A stretch of 64,000 nt of DNA from an uncultured Clostridiaceae bacterium (GCA_948356915.1 CAOJCG010000008.1:1-64000); one strand, 5' to 3'. Shown: positions 21,772 through 32,449, counted from the first letter of the stretch. Translations and numbers: made by a program. Notes: generated by a model from the letters alone, not told the origin.

Positions 21772-22707
21772 TTACATACTCATATTTATTCCTCTAGCCA
21801 CTACTTCTGACATATTCAATATTAACTCATCTATCTCTTTTGGCGTTACTATAAAATTAAAATCTTTTGGTAATAATGCCTCTTTTATTTGTTCGTAGTT
21901 GTCTTCTTCTTTTAACCTATTTAAGTAGTCATTTGACTTTGCTTCTTGTTGCAATTTTTCTATGAATAAGTCTAGTGCATCGTTTACTACTACTGCTGTT
22001 TCCACTACTGTTGGTATTCCTATTGCTATTACTGGTATACCGAGTGTACTTTCAGTTAACTCTTTTCTTGTGTTTCCTACTCCTGCTCCTGGTACTATTC
22101 CTGTGTCTGATATTTGTATTGTACTACTTATTCTTTCCATACTTCTTGAGGCTAGTGCATCTATTACTATTAGTAATTTTGGTTTTATATTGTCTACTAC
22201 TCCTTTTATTACTTCTAATGTTTCTATTCCTGTTGTTCCTAATACTCCTGGTGCTATGGCACTTACTGGTCTTGCGTTTTCATCTATATATTGTGGTAGG
22301 TAGTTTATTATATGTCTTGTTACTTCTATGTCTTTTACTACATTTGGACCTAATGCATCTGGTGTTACTTCTTCATTTCCAAGTCCTACTATTAATACAT
22401 CTTCTTTACTTTGTATTTTATTTTCTACTAGTTTCTTAAGCTCATTTGCAAGAGTTTCTGATGCTTTTAAAGCTTCTTCTTCTGTTATAATGTTCATTTT
22501 TTGAATATCTATTGTTATATAATTTCCTTTAGTTTTACCTATTGCTTGTTCTCCTTGCTCATTTGTTATTTTTACTCTTGTTACTTTAATTTTATCTGTT
22601 ATTTGTTCTTCTTCTGCTTTTATCCCCTCTACTTCATTTTCTATTCTATTTGCTTTTTTATACAAGTCTCTTCTTTCATCTGCTAAGTCTGTTCTAAAAT
22701 TATACAT
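21772..22707 (-). CDS. gpr: Germination protease GPR
   Basis: MYNFRTDLADERRDLYKKAN..., VLIVGLGNEEVTPDALGPNVVKDIEVTRH, AIAPGVLGTTGIETLEVIKGV. Confidence 0.9.
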   Translation of the reverse strand: MYNFRTDLADERRDLYKKANRIENEVEGIKAEEEQITDKIKVTRVKITNEQGEQAIGKTKGNYITIDIQKMNIITEEEALKASETLANELKKLVENKIQSKEDVLIVGLGNEEVTPDALGPNVVKDIEVTRHIINYLPQYIDENARPVSAIAPGVLGTTGIETLEVIKGVVDNIKPKLLIVIDALASRSMERISSTIQISDTGIVPGAGVGNTRKELTESTLGIPVIAIGIPTVVETAVVVNDALDLFIEKLQQEAKSNDYLNRLKEEDNYEQIKEALLPKDFNFIVTPKEIDELILNMSEVVARGINMSM

Positions 22708-22795
22708 AAAAAAATCCCTCCTTTTTTATTATTGTGGGATTTTATCTATTTTTTATTCATTTTCATTAAGATCAATATATTTTTGTATTTTAGTA

Positions 22796-23820
22796 TTAGC
22801 AATATCTACATAGTATTGATTCTAGTCCTATATTTAAATCTATTTTTCCTATTTTATAGTTACTATCTAAATTTATTAACTCTTCAATTATGCTTCTTAG
22901 TTCTTGTTCTTTAAAGTAGCTTGATTGTGTTTTGTATTTTGATACTAGAAATGTTTGATTTGGCTTTAAGTTTAAGCTTTCTGTTACATTTTGATTATAT
23001 TTTTCACATAATTTTATTATATATAATTTTTTAAAGTGATTATATAATGTTATTAGTATTTTCTGTATAGGCTCTTTATTATATATTAAGTTGTTTAGTA
23101 CTTCTAATGCTTTTGCTATATTTTTCTTTCCTAAATTATCTGTTAGGTCAAATATTATACTTTCTATTTTTTTTATACAAAGCATATCTATTGTCTCTTT
23201 TGTTATCTTTCCATTTTCTCCTACATATTCTATTTGTTTTCTTATCTCATTTATTAAGTCTTGCATGTTACATCCGTGTACATTCTATTAAATATTTTAT
23301 GTTAGAATCGTCAATAGCTACTTTATAGCTATTACATATTGCTTTTATTCTGCTTCCTATTTGCATAGGTTTTAATTCTTCAAAGTTACATATTTTTCCT
23401 AATTTTTCTATTGTTTTATATAATTCATTTTTGTCTGCTTCTTGCTCTATAAATATGATTGTTACTGTTTCATTTATTGTTTCAATATTTTCTTCTATGT
23501 ATGTACTTATTTTATTTACTATTTCAGAATTTGCCTGCACTTTTTTTCTTCCATCTTTTTTAAATATTCCGTGTTTCTCTTGCTACTATTAACTTTTTCG
23601 CATATCCGAATGCTGGTGTTTCTATTTCTGATATTAATGTATTTATATTGTTTACATCTATTTTTATATAATTTATTCCTGGAATTAGCTCTCCAAATTT
23701 AGTTTTTATTTTTTTTAGGCATGACTCTAAAAGGAATGTTTCTTCCCCATATAATAAGTATATACTATTTATTTTTCCTTCTTTTAATTCCTTTTCTAAA
23801 TTTTCTATTGTGACTTGCAT
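22796..23820 (-). CDS. holA: DNA polymerase III subunit delta, encoded in three successive frames
   Basis: Joining 23560..23820, 23268..23540 and 22796..23266 by +1 shifts at CGG complement(23569..23571) and complement(23274..23276) gives one delta-like protein: ...YLLYGEETFLLESCL...LIVARETGIFKKDGRKKVQANSEI...LIECTGCNMQDLINEIRKQ... Confidence 0.75.
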
Positions 23821-23882
23821 AATAAACGTAAATTCCTTTCTTTTACGCTTTTATATTATCATTTTATATTATTAAATTCAAG

Positions 23883-24056
23883 TTATTTTAGGGATTTTAT
23901 TTTATAGATTCTCTTTTGATTATAATTTGATTTTTGATGCAATATTCTTAAAAGTTCAATTTCATTTTTTTCAAATTTATAGAAAATAACATATTTTTGA
24001 ATAAAAAATCTTCTTATTTGTTTATCTAACTCTGTTCTTTGATATAACTGGGGATT
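23883..24056 (-). pseudogene. C-terminal fragment of a RelE/ParE-type toxin
   Basis: NPQLYQRTELDKQIRRFFIQKYVIFYKFEKNEIELLRILHQKSNYNQKRIYKIKSLK*; preceded by an in-frame stop. Confidence 0.5.
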
Positions 24057-24397
24057 CTACAAATTTCTACATTTTCGCAAGTAACAGGCACAGTCCCCCG
24101 TGCCCTTACATTTTAAAATTGATTTTTTCTATATTAAAACTAAATAACAAAATAATTCTAACTTTCTCTATTCTTTCATTCTACTATTATATATAAAATT
24201 TATTACTATCTTTCTGTTACTTGCCATTTTAGTATTTGTTCCATTTTCTACTGTTGCTTCCATTAGTATAGTTTCTAGTTTTTCTTTAGCTATACTTTCT
24301 AAATATTCTTCTTATATTATCTATTTTTAATTTTCAATAAATATTATGCAAGGCAATTATTAGTTTTTTTATATCCATAATATTAACGTATTACACT

Positions 24398-25831
24398 TTA
24401 TTTTATATATAGTACTATACGAAATCCATGTTCACTTTGTGGACCATAATTTCCAATGTCTCGTGAACACGCAGGATTAGTATAACTTGAACATCCACCT
24501 CTTATGCAATGATTTGTTTGTATTTCACTTATTGTATTAGAAACACAGCTTTCTTCTACCCATTCTGATAAATTTCCTGCTATGTCATATATATTATAAG
24601 CTCTATTATGGTCACTTGCTCCTGTTGTGAGCTTATAACATTTTCCATCTTCTTTTGTTGTATCTACTACCACATCTCCAAATGGATATTGTTTTACATC
24701 ACTATGAAGAAATTCTGCTGCTCTTCCAGTATATGTGAATTCATCTCCACTTCTATAATTTCCCCATTTTCTAGAGTCTGTTAAGTTTTTGCTTTCTTTT
24801 TCTTCCATCTTTTTTATTACTACATCCCACTGTGTTCCTGTTATTAATCCACTTGCTACAATTTCATTTTTCTCATACATTTTTCTTGCATTCTTTTGTG
24901 ATTGCTCCCAACTTATAAAATTCCATGGTATTCTTCCTGCTTTAACTTCGGCAGTTCCATCATAATCATATTTATCATTATCATATTTTAATGCCTCTGT
25001 ATATTCTTCTGTTCCTACTGGAAGGCTCGCTTCATATCTTCCTACATAAAACCCACCATATTTCTCTATTTGTGTAATTTCAGCTGAATTAGTAGTTGGA
25101 TCCCAATAACCATAGCATATTCCATCTACACCGCTTTGACCAGAAACATTTCCTTGCCCCCAACTTGTTTTATGGTATTCTCCTTTTGTACATGGTACCC
25201 AAACAAATTGATTTCCTAATAATTCATCTTCCAATTTATATTTTGTTTTTCCTTCTTCAGATGTTATTTCTAGTGCTCTTATTCCTGCTGGAACTTTTCC
25301 ATCTGTTACATTTTTATATTTATTTTTATCTTTTTCATTATCACTTATTACTACTCCTGTATCTAGGTTTCCACCAACATAGAAAAAGCTATAAGGTATT
25401 GGTACTATATTATTTTTTCCATCACTTACTGCATATACCTTAGCTACTTTAACTGTTTTTTGTATTTCTTGTAGCTCTGGCATTGCATATTTAATTGGTG
25501 TTTGTGTATACCAGTTATCTGGTATCCTTACTAAAGTTCCCGCTTGTGTTTCTGGTGTATTTTCTGGCAATTCCGTTTCATCTATACCTAACTGCATATA
25601 TAATTGATTTAAAGCTTGTTGTTCTTCTTCTATTGCTCCTAAATATTCATTTTTAGTTTCTTTGGCTCTTTTAAATATTCCATTATCTCCTATGCATAAG
25701 TTTATTGTTATTCCTGCTAATAAAATTAAAATTATTATTGTTATGACTAATGAAATTAATGTTATTGCTTTGTTATACATATGACCTTTATATATTTTAC
25801 CTTCTATTCTTTTCTTTACTAATTTTCTCAT
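24398..25831 (-). CDS. Pilin-like N-terminus fused to a formylglycine-generating-enzyme/C-type-lectin-like domain
   Basis: NKAITLISLVITIIILILLAGITINLCIGDNGIF (pseudopilin-type TM); GGFYVGRYEA...AYNIYDIAGNLSEWVEE...CIRGGCSSYTNPACSRDIGNYGPQSEHGFRIVL. Confidence 0.65.
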   Translation of the reverse strand: MRKLVKKRIEGKIYKGHMYNKAITLISLVITIIILILLAGITINLCIGDNGIFKRAKETKNEYLGAIEEEQQALNQLYMQLGIDETELPENTPETQAGTLVRIPDNWYTQTPIKYAMPELQEIQKTVKVAKVYAVSDGKNNIVPIPYSFFYVGGNLDTGVVISDNEKDKNKYKNVTDGKVPAGIRALEITSEEGKTKYKLEDELLGNQFVWVPCTKGEYHKTSWGQGNVSGQSGVDGICYGYWDPTTNSAEITQIEKYGGFYVGRYEASLPVGTEEYTEALKYDNDKYDYDGTAEVKAGRIPWNFISWEQSQKNARKMYEKNEIVASGLITGTQWDVVIKKMEEKESKNLTDSRKWGNYRSGDEFTYTGRAAEFLHSDVKQYPFGDVVVDTTKEDGKCYKLTTGASDHNRAYNIYDIAGNLSEWVEESCVSNTISEIQTNHCIRGGCSSYTNPACSRDIGNYGPQSEHGFRIVLYIK

Positions 25832-25957
25832 TTTTTATTTTCTCCTTAGTTTTCTTTTTATTATTTTTTTACAAATTCATTATATTAAACCAGACGTTTA
25901 ATGTCAATATTTATTTTTTTGTTTTTATGTCATAATATTTATGGTGATTATTTGATG

Positions 25958-26134
25958 ATTAGAGAGAAAACAAAGTTAAAAAATTATACTCAAGAAAATA
26001 TGGCTGAACTATTGAATATAAGTTTAATGCAATATGTTAGAATTGATAAAAAAGAATATTTGACTGATGCGGAAATTGGAGAATATAAACGAGGAATTGT
26101 TAACAATTCTATAAAAAGAATCAAATCCATTTAG
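25958..26134 (+). CDS. Small XRE-like HTH protein
   Basis: MIREKTKLKNYTQENMAELLNISLMQYVRIDKKEYLTDAEIGEYKR. Confidence 0.4.
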   Translation: MREKTKLKNYTQENMAELLNISLMQYVRIDKKEYLTDAEIGEYKRGIVNNSIKRIKSI

Positions 26135-26190
26135 TAGATTTTTGATCCAACTTTTGGATTTAATTCATTCTTAAATTTATTCTTAGTAAC

Positions 26191-28878
26191 CTATTTTATT
26201 CCTTCTAATCTTTCCCTAGAAGCATTTAACATTTCTGTATATTTGGCAAGTTTTGCTTTTTCTTCTTCTATTTTTTGTGCTGGTGCTTTTGAGGTAAAGC
26301 CTGGGTTTGAAAGCATTTTTTCACATCTTGTAACTTCTGATTCTAATTTTTTTATTTCTTCTTGCAATCTTTTTGTTTCTTCTTCTTTATCTACTAAATC
26401 TCCAAATGGTATTATAACTTCCATTCCTTCGGTCATTATAGTTGAAGAATTCTCTTCTATTTCACCTCTTGCACTTCTTACTTCTATTTCATTTGCAAAT
26501 CCTAATTTTTTTATTATCGCTTTACATGAATTAATCATATCCTTTAATCCTGTTGTTACAAATATTAATTTTGACTTTTTACTTGGGTGAACATTCATGT
26601 TTGTACGTAAGTTTCTTATTGATACTATTACTTCTTTTAATTGTTCTATTTGATTTTCTTCTTTTTCAAATTTTAATTCTTGTTTATATTTTGGCCATCT
26701 TGATACCATTAAATCTTTATCATTGTATCTAACTAAACTTTTATAAATTTTAGTTGTTACAAATGGCATAAATGGATGTAATAGTTTCATTGTGATTCCA
26801 AATACATAATCTAATACATAGCAAACTTTTACTTTTTCTTCATCATTGTCACTATATAGTCTTTCTTTTACCATTTCTATATACCAATCACAGAACTCAT
26901 TCCATACAAAGTCATATATTTTTTGAAGTGCAACACCTAAGTCATAGTTATCTATATTTATTGAAACTTCTTTTACTAGTTTATTTAGCTTATTTATTAT
27001 CCATTTATCTTCTATATTTAAGCTATTTTCTTTCCATGTTTTTGTTTCTTTAATATAGTTTTCTTCATGATATTTTATAATTTCTTCATCATTTACACTA
27101 TTCATGGTTATAAACTTAGCAGCATTCCATATTTTATTTGCAAAGTTTGAAGCTTGGTCTAATTTTTCTGGCATATATCTTATATCGTTTCCTGCTGATA
27201 TTCCTAGTATTAGTGAAAATCTTAGGGCATCTGTTCCATATTTTTCTATTATTTCTAGTGGGTCAATTCCATTGCCTAAGCTTTTTGACATTTTTCTTCC
27301 TTGTGCGTCTCTTACTATTCCATGTATTACAATATCTTTAAATGGTTCTACTCCTGTGTGTTCAATTCCAGAGAATATCATTCTTGCTACCCAGAAGAAT
27401 ATAATATCATATCCTGTAACTAATGTAGATGTTGGGTAGAAATATTTAAAGTCTTCTGTTTGCTCTGGCCAACCTAGTGTTGAAAATGGCCATAATGCTG
27501 AACTAAACCATGTGTCTAGTGTATCTTCATCTTGGTGCACAGCTCTACTTCCACATTTTGTACATTTTTCTGGTTTTTCATGAGCTACCATTACCTCTTT
27601 GCAATCATCACAATAATATGCTGGTATTCTATGTCCCCACCATAGTTGTCTTGAAATACACCAATCTTTTACATTATCCATCCATGCAAAATATGTTTTT
27701 TCATATTTTTGTGGTATAAATTTAACCTTTCCGCTTCTTATTGCTTCATTTGCTGGCTTTGCTAAAGGTTCCATTTTAACAAACCATTGCTCTGAAATAT
27801 GTGGCTCTATTGTGCTGTGGCATCTGTAGCATTTTCCTACATTATGTGTATAGTCTTCTATTTTTACTAAGTCTCCGTTTTTTTCTAACATTTTAACTAT
27901 TTGTTCTCTTGCCTCTAATAAGTCCATACCTTTTAGTTCAGGTACTAAGTTTCCCATTTTGAAGTTTTCGTCAAATACTTCTATTATTTCTAGGTTATGA
28001 GTTAAAGCTGCTTGATAGTCATTAGGGTCATGTGCTGGTGTTAGTTTTACAGCTCCTGTTCCAAATTCTTTTTCAACAAATGGGTCTGCTATTATTGGTA
28101 TTTCTTTATTCATAATTGGAAGAATAACAGTTTTTCCTACTAAATCTTTGTATCTTTCATCTGAAGGGTGAACGGCAACACCTGTATCTCCAAGCATTGT
28201 TTCTGGCCTTGTTGTTGCTACTATGATGTACCTATCTTCATCTTTTACTTTATAACGTATATGCCATAAATGTGTAGGTTCTTCTTCGTATTCAACCTCT
28301 GCATCTGAAATAGATGTATTACAGTTTGGGCACCAGTTTATCATTTTCTTTCCTTTATAAATTAAGCCTTTCTCATATAATTTAACAAATACATATTTAA
28401 CTGCTTTTGATAAACCTTCATCCATTGTGAATCTTTCTCTTGACCAGTCACATGAACATCCTAACTTTTTAATTTGATTTATAATAATTCCACCATATTC
28501 TTTCTTCCAATCCCAAGCTCTTTCTAAAAATCCTTCTCTTCCAATATCCTCTTTTGTGATACCTGCTTCTTTCATTTTTGCTACAATTTTAGCTTCTGTT
28601 GCTATAGCAGCATGGTCAGTACCTGGAACCCAAAGAGTGTTAAATCCTTGCATTCTTTTATATCTTATTAATATATCTTGAATTGTATCATCTAAAGCAT
28701 GACCCATATGAAGTTTTCCTGTAATGTTTGGTGGTGGAATAACTATTGTATATGGTACTTTTGTTTTATCTTCTGATGGTTTAAAGTAACCTTTTTCCTC
28801 CCAATTTTTATAAATTTCCTCTTCAAAACTTTTTGGTTCGTATTTTCCTTCTAATTCATGTTTACTACACATATTCAT
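26191..28878 (-). CDS. valS: Valyl-tRNA synthetase
   Basis: PPPNITGKLHMGHALDDT, GRKMSKSLGNGIDPLEII, C-terminal coiled coil. Confidence 0.95.
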   Translation of the reverse strand: MNMCSKHELEGKYEPKSFEEEIYKNWEEKGYFKPSEDKTKVPYTIVIPPPNITGKLHMGHALDDTIQDILIRYKRMQGFNTLWVPGTDHAAIATEAKIVAKMKEAGITKEDIGREGFLERAWDWKKEYGGIIINQIKKLGCSCDWSRERFTMDEGLSKAVKYVFVKLYEKGLIYKGKKMINWCPNCNTSISDAEVEYEEEPTHLWHIRYKVKDEDRYIIVATTRPETMLGDTGVAVHPSDERYKDLVGKTVILPIMNKEIPIIADPFVEKEFGTGAVKLTPAHDPNDYQAALTHNLEIIEVFDENFKMGNLVPELKGMDLLEAREQIVKMLEKNGDLVKIEDYTHNVGKCYRCHSTIEPHISEQWFVKMEPLAKPANEAIRSGKVKFIPQKYEKTYFAWMDNVKDWCISRQLWWGHRIPAYYCDDCKEVMVAHEKPEKCTKCGSRAVHQDEDTLDTWFSSALWPFSTLGWPEQTEDFKYFYPTSTLVTGYDIIFFWVARMIFSGIEHTGVEPFKDIVIHGIVRDAQGRKMSKSLGNGIDPLEIIEKYGTDALRFSLILGISAGNDIRYMPEKLDQASNFANKIWNAAKFITMNSVNDEEIIKYHEENYIKETKTWKENSLNIEDKWIINKLNKLVKEVSINIDNYDLGVALQKIYDFVWNEFCDWYIEMVKERLYSDNDEEKVKVCYVLDYVFGITMKLLHPFMPFVTTKIYKSLVRYNDKDLMVSRWPKYKQELKFEKEENQIEQLKEVIVSIRNLRTNMNVHPSKKSKLIFVTTGLKDMINSCKAIIKKLGFANEIEVRSARGEIEENSSTIMTEGMEVIIPFGDLVDKEEETKRLQEEIKKLESEVTRCEKMLSNPGFTSKAPAQKIEEEKAKLAKYTEMLNASRERLEGIK

Positions 28879-28989
28879 CTATCCTTTCTTTTTTCAACTA
28901 AAAGGGACGTCCTTTTTTTAAAAATTTTTTCGAAAATCCCCCGTCCCTATTGGTTGATTTTTTTCGAAAAAGGGGCGTCCCTTTTGGTT

Positions 28990-29275
28990 GAATTCAAAAA
29001 ACTCGCCCCTATAATAAGGGCGAGCATATTTTTCTCACGGTACCACCTTAATTTACAAGCATTTTCTCTTTTTTATTTTTTACATTTTTATGCTTGCAAT
29101 CTTAATTAGCTTTTAACGCATGCTTATGCGAGAATAGTTACTTTTTTATTTTTCTCTATTCCAACTCCAAAGCTACCTTCAGTTTTCTTTTCTACAAGAA
29201 GCTCTCAGCGTACCCACTTCTTTTCTCTTTTATAGTTAGTTTAAACTTACTCCTCTTTTTCTTTGTTTTTATTTG
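28990..29275 (-). promoter_or_regulatory. T-box leader upstream of valS
   Basis: Minus-strand AAGGTGGTACCGTG (complement 29037..29050) followed by CTCGCCC...GGGCGAG terminator hairpin (29002-29024) and T run. Confidence 0.85.
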
Positions 29276-29340
29276 TATACTATATATATTAACATAGTTT
29301 TTTATTTTATGCAACTGCAAATAATAAATTTTTAATATCT

Positions 29341-29772
29341 TTAGGCAATTAGCCCTACTATTATTCCTATTGTGGCCCCTACTATTACTTGTATTGGGGT
29401 ATGACCTAGTACTTCTACTAGCTTTTCTTGCATTTGTATGTTTGTTAAACCTGGTGTTGATACTATTTTGTTTAATAGTTTGGCTTGTTTTCCTGCGGCT
29501 CTTCTTACTCCTGCTGCATCATACATTACTACTGCTGAAAATATTAGTGACATTGCAAATATTGGTGAGGTTATTCCATACTCTCTTCCTATCATTGTTG
29601 TTAATACCATTACTATTGCTGAATGTGAACTTGGCATTCCTCCTGCCCCTATTATTCTTTTAAAGTTTAATTTTTTTGTTGCGATTAATTCCCATATTAC
29701 TTTAAATGATTGTATAAAAAACCATGTTAATAATGGTATTATTAGATATTTATATTGTTCATAAAAGTTCAT
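29341..29772 (-). CDS. Divergent PAP2-family membrane protein (DUF212)
   Basis: GAGGMPSSHSAIVMVLTTMIGREYG, VMYDAAGVRRAAGKQAKLLN, LVEVLGHTPIQVIVGA. Confidence 0.85.
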   Translation of the reverse strand: MNFYEQYKYLIIPLLTWFFIQSFKVIWELIATKKLNFKRIIGAGGMPSSHSAIVMVLTTMIGREYGITSPIFAMSLIFSAVVMYDAAGVRRAAGKQAKLLNKIVSTPGLTNIQMQEKLVEVLGHTPIQVIVGATIGIIVGLIA

Positions 29773-29793
29773 TGTTCTCCCCTTTTTTCCCTT

Positions 29794-30054
29794 TTATTCC
29801 TCTGGCTTAAATTCTTCTTCTTTAAGCTCTCCTTCTTTTGAAAGTAGAATTGTTATTTTTTTCTCTGCATTTTCTAATATTTCATTGCATTTTTTTGATA
29901 GTTTCATTCCTTCTTCAAATTTTACAAGTGATTCTTCTAAGCTTAAGTCTCCTTTTTCTAATGTGTTTGCTATTTGTTCTAGCTTTTCCATTGTTTCTTC
30001 AAAATTCATTTCTTCCATACTTTTCCTTTTCTCCTGTTTTATAAATAGTATCAT
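29794..30054 (-). CDS. xseB: Exodeoxyribonuclease VII small subunit
   Basis: NFEETMEKLEQIANTLEKGDLSLEESLVKFEEGMKLSKKCNEIL. Confidence 0.9.
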   Translation of the reverse strand: MILFIKQEKRKSMEEMNFEETMEKLEQIANTLEKGDLSLEESLVKFEEGMKLSKKCNEILENAEKKITILLSKEGELKEEEFKPEE

Positions 30055-30172
30055 ATACTATATTTCACTGAAATTACTAATAGGTTAATATTTTAGTAGT
30101 TTCTTTGAAGCACGGGTCGCTTGACAAGCGGAGACCCCTACATATATATTTTATTATTAGTATTATTTATTT

Positions 30173-30637
30173 TCAATTCATTTCTTTTTTTGTAAATGTA
30201 CTATTTGATATATTTACATAGTAAAATGCTAATGCTTGTGTTGTTTCTGGGTCTCTTACTACTATTATTCTATTTCCTTCTGAGTCTGTTCCTTCGCTAC
30301 TGAATTCTACATTTTCTGATTGTTTATAGTCTCTTTTTACTATTTGTATAGCTTTTTCTTCTTCAGTTTTTGAGTTATTTTCTGGTGCTTTATTTTCTCC
30401 TTCTTGTGTGTTTGATGTTATTTCGTTTTCTATTATTTCATTTTGCACTACTTCATTTTGTGTTTCATTGTTATCTACTTTATTTGTTAGGTTATCGTTT
30501 TCTTGCATATTTCTTATATTGTTAGTGTCTAGATTAGTACTTGGTACTGCTTTTTTTGCTTGGTCATATACTACTGCACATATTATTCCTGCTAGTATTA
30601 TTGCAAATATTATTATTATCCATGTTACTTTTTTCAT
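30173..30637 (-). CDS. Hypothetical single-TM protein
   Basis: KKVTWIIIIFAIILAGIICAVVYDQAKK + Asn/Glu-rich linker. Confidence 0.5.
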   Translation of the reverse strand: MKKVTWIIIIFAIILAGIICAVVYDQAKKAVPSTNLDTNNIRNMQENDNLTNKVDNNETQNEVVQNEIIENEITSNTQEGENKAPENNSKTEEEKAIQIVKRDYKQSENVEFSSEGTDSEGNRIIVVRDPETTQALAFYYVNISNSTFTKKEMN

Positions 30638-30698
30638 TTTATATCCTTTCTAAATTAGTTTGTTAGCATTTATAGTTGTATTTAATATTTTTAGTGCA

Positions 30699-30739
30699 AT
30701 TTCTTCGAAGAACTGACGAGCTATGCTCGCCCCTACAAT
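30699..30739 (-). repeat. REP-like repeat, copy A
   Basis: Reverse complement ATTGTAGGGGCGAGCATAGCTCGTCAGTTCTTCGAAGAAAT. Confidence 0.7.
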
Positions 30740-30822
30740 ATTATAGGATAATTTGACTAATTTTGATATATTATATTTTTATTAGTTATTGAATGTATTA
30801 TTTTTCTATGTATTTTATTCTT

Positions 30823-32010
30823 TTACATTATTTTGGCATTGTTTTTTCCGTCTGAGAATGTTAGTTCTATTTCGTCTCCTAGTTTTAGTGTTTTTGAGCT
30901 ATTTATTACTTTTCCTTTATACTGTGTTACTGTGTAGCCTCTGGTTAGTGTTTTTAATGGGCTTAAGGCATCTAGTTTTGCTACTTTTTTTATCATTTTT
31001 GTTCTTTCGTCTTTTAGTTTGCTTTGTATTTTATATTCTAGATTTTTTACAAATTTATCTAATATCATGTATTGCTCATTTATTCTTTGCATAGGGTCTT
31101 TAAATACTTTGCTTGCCATACATTTTTGATATCTTAAGTTTATTAGTTCTAGTTTTTTTAGTAGTGCATTTTTATATCTGTTTTTGTATGTTAAAAGTTT
31201 TTGTTCTATCTCTTCTATTCTTGGCACTGCTAGTTCTGCAGCTGCTGAAGGTGTTGGTGCTCTTAGGTCACTAACAAAGTCTGATATTGTGAAGTCTGTT
31301 TCATGACCTACTGCTGATATTATTGGAAGCTTGGATGCATATATTGCTCTTGCTACAATTTCTTCGTTAAATGGCCATAGGTCTTCTAGTGAACCTCCTC
31401 CTCTTGCTATTATTATTACATCTGCTAACTTTTGCTCATTCATAGTTTCAATAGCTTTTACTATTTTTTCTGCAGCTCCTGCTCCTTGAACTGGTACTGG
31501 CAAAAGTTTTATATATACATTTGGGTTTCTTCTTGTAGCTACATTTATTATATCTCTTATTACTGCTCCTGTATTTGATGTAAGTACTCCTATACATTTT
31601 GGCATAAATGGTATTTTCTTTTTATGTGCTTCACTAAATAAACCTTCTTTTTCTAGTTTTGCTTTTAGCTCTTCATATTTCGCATGTAAGTCACCTATTC
31701 CTTCTTGTTTCATACCTTTTGCATATATTTGGTATACTCCATCTCTTTCGAATACACTAACTGTTCCTAAAATTATAACCTTCATTCCATCTTTTGGAAT
31801 GAAGTTTAATTTATCAGTATATCCTTTGAACATAACACATTTTATTAGTGAATTTTCGTCTTTTAGCGTAAAATACATATGACCTGTATAGTGGTGCTTG
31901 AAGTTTGATATTTCTCCTTTTACCAATATATTGTTTAAAAATTCATCTTCTTCAAATTTTTCTTTTATATATGTATTTAGTTTGCTAACTGTTACCACAT
32001 TGTATTCCAT
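30823..32010 (-). CDS. xseA: Exodeoxyribonuclease VII large subunit
   Basis: TVSKLNTYIKEKFEEDEFLNNILVKGEISNFKHHYTGHMYFTLKD, VIIIARGGGSLEDLWPFNEE, ISAVGHETDFTISDFVSDLRAPTPSAAAEL. Confidence 0.95.
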   Translation of the reverse strand: MEYNVVTVSKLNTYIKEKFEEDEFLNNILVKGEISNFKHHYTGHMYFTLKDENSLIKCVMFKGYTDKLNFIPKDGMKVIILGTVSVFERDGVYQIYAKGMKQEGIGDLHAKYEELKAKLEKEGLFSEAHKKKIPFMPKCIGVLTSNTGAVIRDIINVATRRNPNVYIKLLPVPVQGAGAAEKIVKAIETMNEQKLADVIIIARGGGSLEDLWPFNEEIVARAIYASKLPIISAVGHETDFTISDFVSDLRAPTPSAAAELAVPRIEEIEQKLLTYKNRYKNALLKKLELINLRYQKCMASKVFKDPMQRINEQYMILDKFVKNLEYKIQSKLKDERTKMIKKVAKLDALSPLKTLTRGYTVTQYKGKVINSSKTLKLGDEIELTFSDGKNNAKIM

Positions 32011-32025
32011 GTTTTTCTCCTAATT

Positions 32026-32436
32026 TTATGAAATATCTTTTTCTTTTACTATGCTTGCAAGTATTCCATTTATAAATTTTTTAGAGTTATCATCTCCATA
32101 TTTTTTTGCGAGTTCTATTGCTTCATTAATAGCTACTTTATATGGTACTTCTGAATATAATATTTCATATATAGCAAGTTTTAATATTGATACATCTATT
32201 TTTGAAATCCTTTGTATTGTCCATTTTTCTTTTAAATTCTTTTCTATCAATTCTTTTATTTCTTCTATATTTTTTTGTATTCCATAAAAACTATTTTTTA
32301 TATAATTTATTTGTTCTTCGCCTTCTATACTATTTGCCTCTATAAATATTTCAATTTGCTCTTCATCTATTTCTTTTTGAATTTCATTACTATATATTAG
32401 TTTAAATGTGTTTTCTCTAATTGCTGATCTATTCAT
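32026..32436 (-). CDS. nusB: Transcription antitermination factor NusB
   Basis: [50 protein letters not shown]. Confidence 0.85.
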   Translation of the reverse strand: MNRSAIRENTFKLIYSNEIQKEIDEEQIEIFIEANSIEGEEQINYIKNSFYGIQKNIEEIKELIEKNLKEKWTIQRISKIDVSILKLAIYEILYSEVPYKVAINEAIELAKKYGDDNSKKFINGILASIVKEKDIS

Positions 32437-32449
32437 GTTTTTCCCCTTT

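Noticed and set aside
21962-22439. Long plus-strand Leu/Val-rich ORFs antisense to gpr (113 and 154 aa)
   Set aside because: Shadow ORFs typical of AT-rich antisense frames; gpr on the other strand explains the region.
24060-24380. Possible fragment EYLESIAKEKLETILMEATVENGTNTKMASNRK upstream of the pilin-like gene
   Set aside because: An open stretch is visible on the minus strand but too short and unrecognised to call as a gene or named pseudogene.
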